A stretch of DNA of 50,435 bases from an uncultured Thiocystis sp. (GTDB lineage: Bacteria; Pseudomonadota; Gammaproteobacteria; Chromatiales; Chromatiaceae), in assembly GCF_903866365.1 (NCBI RefSeq), contig NZ_CAIPNF010000036.1, positions 1 to 50,435 of the forward strand. The letters run 5' to 3'. Below are positions 43,413 to 50,435 of the stretch, one piece after another; the stretch's first letter is position 1, and every line of letters begins with the position of its first letter. Below the pieces are notes generated by a model. It ran no database searches, was not told the origin of the DNA, and saw nothing but the letters and a program-made list of their open reading frames with translations. The translations under genes and the position numbers were made by a program.

Positions 43413-46400
43413 TCAGGATTCACGCCAGTCCGGTCTGGCCGCCAGCAGGGCGTCGAGTGTCTGGAGCGCGGTTTCAAAGTCGAAGTCATCGATCCGCCGT
43501 TCCAACTCCGCGGCGGCCGGGCCGAGCCTGTGGTGCAGCAGATCGGCGTGGGCGCGCGCGACCTGGGTCGCGCGCGTGTTATTTTCGGCGCACAGTTCCC
43601 TGAGCTCGGACAGCACGGCACGCAGCCGATCCCCATCGGGCGCACTCTCGGCGGGCGGCGCGAGCCGCGCGAGATGACGCCGGATGCCATCCACCAGGAC
43701 GGTGAGCGCGGTCTCCAGCGCCGCGATCGACGGCTCCAGATCCGCGCTCGGCGCGCCATCCCGAAGCGCGGTCTCCAGCGCCGCGGCCAGTGCCTGAACG
43801 CCGGTCGCGCCCAGGGTGCCGGAGACGCCCTTGAGGGTATGCGCGAGACGCCGCGCGGTTGCGCGGTCGCCGTTGGCGAGACCGGCACGCAGCTCGGCCA
43901 TGTCGCCGCCGTGATGGTCCGCGAAGGTCGCCAGCAGACGGCGATAAATCTCCACCTTGCCGCGCACACCGCGCAGACCGCTCGCGGTCTCCAGACCGGG
44001 GATGGCGGCCAGATCGGCGAGAGCCAGCGCTGGCGATGTCGCCTGGCCGGGCGTCGCGCCGGCGGCTGGCTCGGACGGAGCAACCGGGGAGGCGCTGGAG
44101 CCGGCCGGAGGCAACCATTTCAGCAGCGCGGCGAACAGCGCGTCCGGTTCCACCGGTTTTCCGACATGGTCGTTCATGCCCGCCGCCAGACATTGCTCGC
44201 GATCCTCGGCGAAGGCGTTGGCGGTCATGGCGAGAATCGGGGTCTCGCTCCGGCCCGGCAGTTGGCGGATGGCGCGCGTGGCCTCCAGCCCGTCCATCGC
44301 CGGCATCTGCACGTCCATCAGGATCAGGTTATAGTCCCGGGCGCGCGCCATCTCGACCGCCCGCGCGCCGTCATCCGCCAGATCGACCTGGAGTCCGACC
44401 GCGCGCAGCAGTTCCAGGGCCACCTCCTGGTTGATCCGGTTGTCCTCGGCCAGCAGCAGCCGCGCCCCCCGGTGAGCGGCGGCCAGCGCGCGCTCGACCG
44501 CGGACGGCTGCGTCGACGCACCCGTGTCCGCCGCGACGCGCGACCCGCGCGGTCCGGCATTGAAGGCGTCCAGCGCCCGCATCAGTGCGTCGTTCAGGGC
44601 CGAGGGGGTCACGGGTTTCGCCAGACAGACGCGCACCCCGGCGGCCCGCGCCGCCGCGCACCGCGCGGCATCGTCGGCCTGCCGGTCGACCAGCAGCAGG
44701 GCCGGCGGCTGGATCAGCGGCAGATCGCGCAGACGGCGCGCGGTCTCCAGTCCATCCGGATCCGGTATGTCCCCATCCAGCAGCGCCAGCGCGAACGGAT
44801 CCTGCGCCGCGTCGGCCTCGGCGACCGTCGCCAGCGCGGCCAGACCGTCCTCGACCGCCGTCACCCGCAGACCGAGATGGATCAGCATCTCGCGCAGTGC
44901 CGCGCGCGTCTCGGGTTGATGTTCGACCAGCAGCACGGACCTCCCGCGCAGGCGCATGACATCGGGCCGTTGCCTGGACGGATGCGCCTTGCCGAAACGG
45001 GCAGTGAACCAGAAGGTACTGCCCGCGCCGGGTTGGCTCTCGACGCCCACGTCCCCCCCCATCATCCGAGCCAGGCGCCGGTTGATGGCGAGCCCGAGCC
45101 CGGTTCCGCCGTAACGGCGGGTGGTCGAATTGTCGGCCTGACCGAACGCCTCGAACAACCGCGACCGATCCTCCTCGGCGATGCCGATCCCGCTATCCCG
45201 GACCTCGAACCGCAACCGCCAGTCGTCGCCCTCCTCCGCCTCGACCCAACCGCGCAGCGTCACCGCGCCGCGCTCGGTGAACTTCACCGCGTTGCCCAGA
45301 TAGTTGAGCAGCATTTGGGTCAGACGGGTCGGGTCGCCGTGCAGGACGGGCGCGCCGGAGAGTCGTTCGTCGAGATCCAGGACCAGTTCCAGCCCCTTGG
45401 CCCGCGCCTGCTCGCCGACCAGGGCGCAGACCCGGTCCAGCACCTCGTCCAGTTCGAAATCGATCCGCTCCAGAGACAGTTTGCCGGCCTCGATCTTGGA
45501 GAAATCCAGGATGTCGTTGATGATCGCGAGCAGATGATCCGCCGCGGTCATCAGCTTGCCGAGCTTGTTGCGTTGTTCGGGATCCCGGATCTCGCGTTGC
45601 AGCAGATAGGCCAGCCCGACGATGGCATTCATCGGGGTGCGAATCTCGTGGCTCATGTTGGCCAGGAAGACGCTCTTGATCTGGGTCAGACGCTCGGCCA
45701 GCGCGCGCGCATCCTCCAGTCGCCGGTAGAGGCCCAGGTTGTCCAGCCCAACCGCCGTGGCATCGGCCAGCGCCTGTTGCAGCCCGAGTTCCTCCGCGCT
45801 GATCCGATAGGGCCGCGCCCAGTAACAGCCCAGGGCGCCCAACGGGTCGTGACGGCCGACGGGCACCAGACTGAGCCCCCTGACGAAGCCGCCAGGAGCG
45901 ATCTTCGTCGGTGCGCCCGACCGCCCGCCCGCCTGGGCCGCCCCATCGCTCCGGCAATCTTCCATGACGAGCGGCTCTGCCTGCCGGATCGTCCAGCCCG
46001 AGACGCAGTCGGCCAGCGGGCCCTTCCAGAGCGGAGCGATGGCGTCCTCGTCGAGATAGTGGCATTCCTCCCCGTCGCGCAGCGCCAGGGTCGCCCCATC
46101 GGCCCCGGTCAACTGGCGCGCGGCGGCGCAAACGAGGGCCGCGAGACTGGCCAGGTCACGGACGCCGGCGATCCCCGCGACCGCCTCGGCCAGCCGTCGC
46201 AACTTCTCTTCCAGGCGTTTGCGCTCGGCGATATCCAGAAAGCTCACCACCGCGCCGACGATGCCGCCATCCCGCCGCATCGGTCGGATGGAATAGATCA
46301 CCGGAATCGGTCGGTCGTTGGCGTTCCAGAACACTTCGTCGTCCACCGTGGCCGAGCGGCCCTCGCGCAGGGTCGCGCAGACGGGGCAATTCTCCGGCGG

Positions 46401-49400
46401 ATAGGGGCTGCCGTCGGGTCGCCGGTTGTGGAACAGGGCGTGGCTATTGCGACCCAGGAGTCGGTCGGCGGGATAACCCAGCAGATCACAAGTGGCGGGG
46501 TTGACGAAGGTGATCCGCCCTTCCAAGTCCAGTCCATAAAGTCCGCCCGCGCTGGTTTCCAGGATCAGACGCAGGAATTCCTCCGAATCCCGTAGCTCGG
46601 CGGTGCGCCGCTCCACCGTTTTTTCGAGCCCGATTTTGTATTGCTCCAGCGCGAGTTGGGCGGCGTGCGTCTCGGTGATATCGCGCGCCGTGCAGATCAT
46701 CCCGGCGAAGGTGTCCCGCTCGCTCGTCGGGATCAGCCAGCCGGCCTGCCAGCCATCCCGACCCGCGGGCGTCATCACCCGAATCTCGTAGGGGAGCGGC
46801 TGGCAGGACGCCAGCGCCTGCCGATAGAGCGGGCGAAACTCGTGCAGGGTCTCCTCCGGAAACTCCTCCAGCACGCACCGGCCGCGGATTTCCTCGACCG
46901 CAAGACCGGAGATTCTGGCGATGCCCGCATTCGCGTAACGGATGCGGTGCCCCTCATCCGTGACGAAGATGCCATCCTGAACCTTCTCCAGAATGCTCTC
47001 GTAGAAGCTGCGTTGCGTGGCGATCCGCTCCAGGGTTTCCCGCAAGGTCCGCGCCCGATCCAGATTGTCGAGCGCATAGGAAATATCCGACGCCATCTCG
47101 TGGAGCAGGCCCATGATTTCGTCATCGAAATAGCCGGTCTCGGTCGAACCGATCTCCAGCACCCCAACGGTCCGGTCGTGCCGGCACAGGGGCAAGCAGA
47201 CGATGGCCGACAAGCCCTCCTTGAAGGGCAGGCGGCGCCCACGTTCATGTTCGCCGAAGGCGTGACAGTCGTTGCACAGAATCACCGTGCCGTCGCGGAA
47301 ACAGTCCGCCGCGAGCGTCTGTCCTTCCGGGGCGTCGGGATCGAGCGAGAGTTCGAACCGCAGCAGAATCTCCGCGTCCTGGCCCTTGGCCGCTCGCGGG
47401 AGCAGTCGATTTCGAGCGGGATCGTGCAGCCCGATCCAGACCAGCCGAAAGCCGGCCAATTGCTGAACCAGGGCGCAGATCCGCTCGAACAGTTCGCCCT
47501 CGTCGGCGATGTGGACGATCGCCTGATTGGTATCGCTCAGGGTTTGATAGAGACGCGCCAGCCGCGCCAGCCGTTCCTCGGCTCGCTTCCGCTCGGTCAG
47601 ATCCAGCATCGCGCCGATCATCCGCACCGGCTGCCCCTGGGCATCGCGCAGGATATAGCTGCGATCGAGGACCGGGGCGTAGTCGCCATCCTGGCGCCGC
47701 AAGCGGTATTCGTCCTGCCAGTGATCGCAGTCCGCATTCTCGACCACGGCATAAAACCCCGCGGCGATGCGTTGCAAGTCATCCGGATGGACGCGCTCCA
47801 GCCACCAGTCGGCGCTAACGGGATGCGCGACCGGCTCGGTCCAGCCGAACACCTGCGTCCCCGCCTCGCTCCAGCGTTGCTCGTCCCGAGGGATATCCCA
47901 GTCCCAGATGACATCGTTGGTCGCGCGGGTCGCCAGCCGCAGCCGCTCCTCGCTCTCGCGCAGCGCGTCGACGGCGGTCTTCTGTTCCGTCACATCATCG
48001 AAGGTGGCATAGACCTGATAGGGTCGCGCGTCGCCCGGCTGGAATTGAGGCGTCGCGTGGAGCCTTATCCAGCGGTAGTCCTTGCGCTCTGAATTGAAGA
48101 CCCCCATGAGGACGCCGGAGACCTCCTGTCCGGTGCGCAGCGCCACCATGGCGGGGTGATCCACGCCGGGGAAGTCCGAACCGTCTTCCCGCACCGCGCG
48201 CCATTGCGGATCGAGCGAGGTCCGACCCTGCATTTGGTCCAGGGTCAGCCCAAGGATGCGCTGTGCCGCCGGGTTCGCCGACAGGATGTGGCCGTCGGCG
48301 GCCTGATAGACCACCCCCTGGGCCATGGTCTCGAAGAGGTTGCGATAGCGCGACTCGCTCGCGCGCAAGGACGCCTCGGCGCGGCGGGCGCGGAGCAGCG
48401 CGCCCCCCAGCACCAGCACCACGAACGCCAGGAGCAACAGTGCCGCCAGACTTCCCCACACCAGCCCCCGATTCAGGCTGTAAAAGGAAAGCGGGAGGTT
48501 GATGACCACGCTGCCGGGAAGCAGGGCGTCCTTGCCCAATCCAAAACGCTGGAGTTGCTCCGCATCGAAGGCGGGAAGCCCCCGGCTTTGCTCCACGGGA
48601 ATTTGGTTGGGCTCCTCCCCCGCCAGCACCCGCAGGGCGAGCGCCGCCACCTGGGCGCCATGTTGACGGCCATCGAGCAGCAGACCGCCCACGATGCCGT
48701 GACCCAGGCGGATCTCGTGCATGGCATACACCGGCGCCGGGCTGGCCACGCTGATCCGGCGAGTGCTTTCCTCGCGACTGAAGACCTGACCGGCGCGATC
48801 GGTGACATAGGTGAGCAGTAGCACGATCCGGTCGGGCGGAAGGGCCGCGAGTTGCCGCGCCAGATCGGCAAAGGGAACATCCGCCGAGAATTCGATCCGC
48901 AGACGATCCTGGAAGGCGGAAAGCACGGACTCCATTTCACGGCGCACCGCAAGACCCGAGGCGGTGTAGTCGTGGATCACCAGCACCCCGGTGGTTCCGG
49001 GATGCAGGCGCAGCGCCAGTTCCAGCGTGCCCGCCATGTCCTGGACCTCCGCCACGCCGGTCACCCGGTCGCGCTCGCCCAGCAGCTCGGGCCGATAGCC
49101 GTTGATTCCGCCAAAGACGACCGGGACGCCCGCGAACAGTTCATCGGGATAGGCGCGCAACAGATCCAGCGCGGGATTGTCGAGCGCGATCACCAGATCG
49201 ACGGGGCGGTCACGGTATTTGCGGACCAGAAAATCTTTGAGCAAAAGCAGATGCTCGGGAGCGGGGAAACGCTTGGCATCGAGGTATTCGATCGACGGCG
49301 GCCGTTCCGGGTAGACCTGCCGGAAGGCTTGCAGCAGACCGGCCAGTTCGTTATCGGACCAGCCTTCGCCGGGGTGGTAGGAGTTGAGGATCACCACCTC

Positions 49401-49571
49401 GGGGGGGGGATCCTGGACGGCGCGAGCGATCGGGACAGGCAGGGCCAGCACGAGCATCAGGAATGCAAGGAGCGGGCGACGCCAACCGCAGCCTAAATGC
49501 GCCATCCTCTCGCCCGACCGACGCAGCGACGCGGTCCGGTCCTCATACAGCCACTTCACGAACACGTTCAT
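43413..49571 (-). CDS. Very large hybrid histidine kinase with periplasmic ABC-type binding domain
   Basis: A sensor of about 2052 residues starting at [15 protein letters not shown] stands 5 bases before this ATG, which decides against a frame 19 codons longer. In order: signal/TM region (about 30-50), ABC-sub-bind-like periplasmic domain (55-360), TM (370-394), PAS (405-535), PAS (540-665), GAF (680-840), PAS (855-970), PAS (995-1120), GAF (1125-1285), HisKA with His1308 ([16 protein letters not shown]), HATPase (about 1415-1545), two receivers (about 1560-1690 and 1730-1855; [13 protein letters not shown] in the second), and an HPt domain (about 1930-2020; [16 protein letters not shown]). 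The periplasmic fold suggests a small-molecule signal, perhaps captured directly, plus redox or light/small-molecule input through PAS/GAF. No partner response regulator lies nearby. Confidence 0.88.
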   Translation of the reverse strand: MNVFVKWLYEDRTASLRRSGERMAHLGCGWRRPLLAFLMLVLALPVPIARAVQDPPPEVVILNSYHPGEGWSDNELAGLLQAFRQVYPERPPSIEYLDAKRFPAPEHLLLLKDFLVRKYRDRPVDLVIALDNPALDLLRAYPDELFAGVPVVFGGINGYRPELLGERDRVTGVAEVQDMAGTLELALRLHPGTTGVLVIHDYTASGLAVRREMESVLSAFQDRLRIEFSADVPFADLARQLAALPPDRIVLLLTYVTDRAGQVFSREESTRRISVASPAPVYAMHEIRLGHGIVGGLLLDGRQHGAQVAALALRVLAGEEPNQIPVEQSRGLPAFDAEQLQRFGLGKDALLPGSVVINLPLSFYSLNRGLVWGSLAALLLLAFVVLVLGGALLRARRAEASLRASESRYRNLFETMAQGVVYQAADGHILSANPAAQRILGLTLDQMQGRTSLDPQWRAVREDGSDFPGVDHPAMVALRTGQEVSGVLMGVFNSERKDYRWIRLHATPQFQPGDARPYQVYATFDDVTEQKTAVDALRESEERLRLATRATNDVIWDWDIPRDEQRWSEAGTQVFGWTEPVAHPVSADWWLERVHPDDLQRIAAGFYAVVENADCDHWQDEYRLRRQDGDYAPVLDRSYILRDAQGQPVRMIGAMLDLTERKRAEERLARLARLYQTLSDTNQAIVHIADEGELFERICALVQQLAGFRLVWIGLHDPARNRLLPRAAKGQDAEILLRFELSLDPDAPEGQTLAADCFRDGTVILCNDCHAFGEHERGRRLPFKEGLSAIVCLPLCRHDRTVGVLEIGSTETGYFDDEIMGLLHEMASDISYALDNLDRARTLRETLERIATQRSFYESILEKVQDGIFVTDEGHRIRYANAGIARISGLAVEEIRGRCVLEEFPEETLHEFRPLYRQALASCQPLPYEIRVMTPAGRDGWQAGWLIPTSERDTFAGMICTARDITETHAAQLALEQYKIGLEKTVERRTAELRDSEEFLRLILETSAGGLYGLDLEGRITFVNPATCDLLGYPADRLLGRNSHALFHNRRPDGSPYPPENCPVCATLREGRSATVDDEVFWNANDRPIPVIYSIRPMRRDGGIVGAVVSFLDIAERKRLEEKLRRLAEAVAGIAGVRDLASLAALVCAAARQLTGADGATLALRDGEECHYLDEDAIAPLWKGPLADCVSGWTIRQAEPLVMEDCRSDGAAQAGGRSGAPTKIAPGGFVRGLSLVPVGRHDPLGALGCYWARPYRISAEELGLQQALADATAVGLDNLGLYRRLEDARALAERLTQIKSVFLANMSHEIRTPMNAIVGLAYLLQREIRDPEQRNKLGKLMTAADHLLAIINDILDFSKIEAGKLSLERIDFELDEVLDRVCALVGEQARAKGLELVLDLDERLSGAPVLHGDPTRLTQMLLNYLGNAVKFTERGAVTLRGWVEAEEGDDWRLRFEVRDSGIGIAEEDRSRLFEAFGQADNSTTRRYGGTGLGLAINRRLARMMGGDVGVESQPGAGSTFWFTARFGKAHPSRQRPDVMRLRGRSVLLVEHQPETRAALREMLIHLGLRVTAVEDGLAALATVAEADAAQDPFALALLDGDIPDPDGLETARRLRDLPLIQPPALLLVDRQADDAARCAAARAAGVRVCLAKPVTPSALNDALMRALDAFNAGPRGSRVAADTGASTQPSAVERALAAAHRGARLLLAEDNRINQEVALELLRAVGLQVDLADDGARAVEMARARDYNLILMDVQMPAMDGLEATRAIRQLPGRSETPILAMTANAFAEDREQCLAAGMNDHVGKPVEPDALFAALLKWLPPAGSSASPVAPSEPAAGATPGQATSPALALADLAAIPGLETASGLRGVRGKVEIYRRLLATFADHHGGDMAELRAGLANGDRATARRLAHTLKGVSGTLGATGVQALAAALETALRDGAPSADLEPSIAALETALTVLVDGIRRHLARLAPPAESAPDGDRLRAVLSELRELCAENNTRATQVARAHADLLHHRLGPAAAELERRIDDFDFETALQTLDALLAARPDWRES

Positions 49572-49694
49572 CGCCACCTCAGGCAGCGGCATCCCATCCG
49601 GGTTTCGATGGATCCTTGCGGATCCCATCGGTTTCTCGCCAGCGCAACGCCCTGCTCAAAGAGTAGACGCTTTCCAAGGCTCCGCCCGGCGCGC

Positions 49695-50306
49695 TCAGGC
49701 CGGATTGATCGACCGCAGGGCGGTGCGGATGATCTCCTCGGAGGTTCTGGCACCATCGTCGGCGGCGCGCGCCATGCGGCTGGCGTCCGGTGGCCGATAG
49801 CCGAGCGCCTCCAGCGCGCTCACCGCATCCGCGAGCGTCCGATCCCGCGCGTTGCCCGGCGTCGGAGCGGAACTGCCGGGAATCCTGACGACACCGCCGG
49901 CCAGACCGTCGAGCCGGTCGCGCATCTCGATCACCAGACGCTGGGCGGTCTTCTTGCCGATGCCGGGAATGCGCATCAGGGCATCGCTGTCATCCTGCTC
50001 GACGCATTGAGCGAAGCGCGCGGCATCCATCCCGGAGAGGATCGCCAGCGCCATACGCGCGCCCACCCCGGTGACCTTGAGCAGGGAGCGAAAGAGCGCG
50101 CGGTCGCGTTCATGGAGAAAGCCGTAGAGGATCTGCGCATCCTCGCGCACCACAAAATGGGTGATGAGCGTCACCGTCTCGCCCACCGCCGGCAGGTCGT
50201 AGAAGGTGGTCATGGGGGCGTCGACCTCATAGCCAACCCCGCCCACCTCCAGCAGCAATTGTGGGGGGTGCTTGGAGAGGATCACACCACGGAGTTGGCC
50301 GATCAT
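49695..50306 (-). CDS. ruvA: Holliday junction branch migration protein RuvA
   Basis: RuvA binds four-way DNA junctions and loads the RuvB motor during recombination repair. The 203-residue protein starts MIGQLRGVILSKHPPQLLLEVGGVGYEV. It has the N-terminal OB domain (1-65), the helix-hairpin-helix region (about 70-145; LLKVTGVGARMALAIL and MRIPGIGKKTAQRLVIEM), and the flexible C-terminal domain that binds RuvB (about 155-200). It is transcribed after ruvC as in most proteobacteria, but ruvB is not next to it here: the kinase gene follows. The ribosome binding site is weak because the region before the ATG is made of a heptanucleotide repeat. Confidence 0.96.
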   Translation of the reverse strand: MIGQLRGVILSKHPPQLLLEVGGVGYEVDAPMTTFYDLPAVGETVTLITHFVVREDAQILYGFLHERDRALFRSLLKVTGVGARMALAILSGMDAARFAQCVEQDDSDALMRIPGIGKKTAQRLVIEMRDRLDGLAGGVVRIPGSSAPTPGNARDRTLADAVSALEALGYRPPDASRMARAADDGARTSEEIIRTALRSINPA

Positions 50307-50309
50307 TTT

Positions 50310-50380
50310 TCAGTTCTCAGTTGATAGGTGTCAGGTGTCAGGTGTCAGTTGGCAGTTGGCAGTTGCTGAAAACTGAAAAC
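50310..50380. repeat. Heptanucleotide tandem repeat between ruvC and ruvA
   Basis: From 50310 to 50365 there are eight consecutive 7-bp units of the type TCAGTTG/TCAGGTG/GCAGTTG, followed by two CTGAAAA units to 50380. All keep the heptad phase. It occupies most of the 81-bp ruvC-ruvA gap and reaches the ruvA ribosome-binding region. It is not a CRISPR: units are contiguous and without spacers. Confidence 0.8.
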
Positions 50381-50387
50381 TTCTTCG

Positions 50388-50435
50388 TTAAGGCCGCCAG
50401 TCGCGCCAGGAGGCGGCGGCACGCTTGCGCGACGG
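50388..50435 (-). CDS. ruvC: Probable 3' end of ruvC
   Basis: The last 15 codons before the TAA at 50390-50388 read PSRKRAAASWRDWRP on the minus strand, a basic tail like that of many gammaproteobacterial RuvC proteins. Position before ruvA fits the usual ruvC-ruvA order. The fragment is too short to prove the identification. Confidence 0.6.
   Translation of the reverse strand, partial: PSRKRAAASWRDWRP

Noticed and set aside
43530-46595. Open frame of 1021 codons antisense to the large kinase gene
   Set aside because: The opposite strand carries a clear multi-domain kinase. The antisense product is low-complexity Arg/Gln/Gly-rich and has no motif.
50310-50380. CRISPR array
   Set aside because: Units are 7 bp and contiguous with no spacers, and there are no cas genes in the window.

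Overview
The window is GC-rich (about 60-65 percent by eye) and carries part of a photosynthesis gene cluster: bchF-bchN-bchB-bchH, ppsR, bchG and bchP. These sit among gammaproteobacterial housekeeping genes (birA, coaX, queA, ruvA/ruvC, rhlE). Together they point to an anoxygenic phototrophic gammaproteobacterium, most likely a purple sulfur bacterium of the Chromatiaceae. That assignment is inferred from gene content; no database was searched.

Layout. 1-4563 (minus): bacteriochlorophyll operon bchF>bchN>bchB>bchH, with bchH cut by the window edge. 4564-4914: divergent control region. 4915-9153 (plus): redox repressor ppsR (copy 1), bchG, bchP and a small membrane protein. 9217-12784 (minus): a second PpsR/CrtJ-type regulator overlapping the gene for a bacteriophytochrome. 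That protein closely resembles the light-switch photoreceptor BphP1 of Rhodopseudomonas palustris and has no kinase domain. 12989-13065: tRNA-Arg(CCU). 13235-21279 (plus): a tightly coupled type I restriction-modification operon, hsdM > DUF1016 nuclease > hsdS > hsdR, followed by radC. 21414-25117 (minus): coaX, birA and an M61 peptidase. 25223-29069 (minus): an RRM protein, DEAD-box helicase rhlE, an H-NS-family protein and queA. 29235-33895: namZ (DUF1343), a two-component system, and divergent exported proteins behind a repeat-bearing promoter region.

34338-39026 holds a complete DSF-type quorum-sensing module. A fatty-acyl signal synthase (rpfF) faces a sensor kinase/response regulator pair (rpfC, rpfG) in the convergent layout known from Xanthomonas. 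39233-42477 (minus): glcE-glcF-garR for glycolate oxidation and glycerate recovery, without glcD. 43031-43291: a vapBC toxin-antitoxin pair. 43413-49571 (minus): a hybrid histidine kinase of about 2050 residues with a periplasmic binding domain. 49695-50435 (minus): ruvA and the 3' end of ruvC, separated by a heptanucleotide tandem repeat.

How the genes may work together. Pigment synthesis (bch genes) is probably controlled by oxygen/redox through PpsR1 and by far-red/near-infrared light through BphP-PpsR2. The rpf module would add cell-density control through c-di-GMP. The glycolate genes would salvage the product of RuBisCO oxygenation. The least expected combinations are the BphP/PpsR2 pair beside a PpsR1 gene in a gammaproteobacterium, the rpfF/C/G locus in a phototroph, and a DUF1016 nuclease carrying a duplicated palindrome inside an hsd operon.
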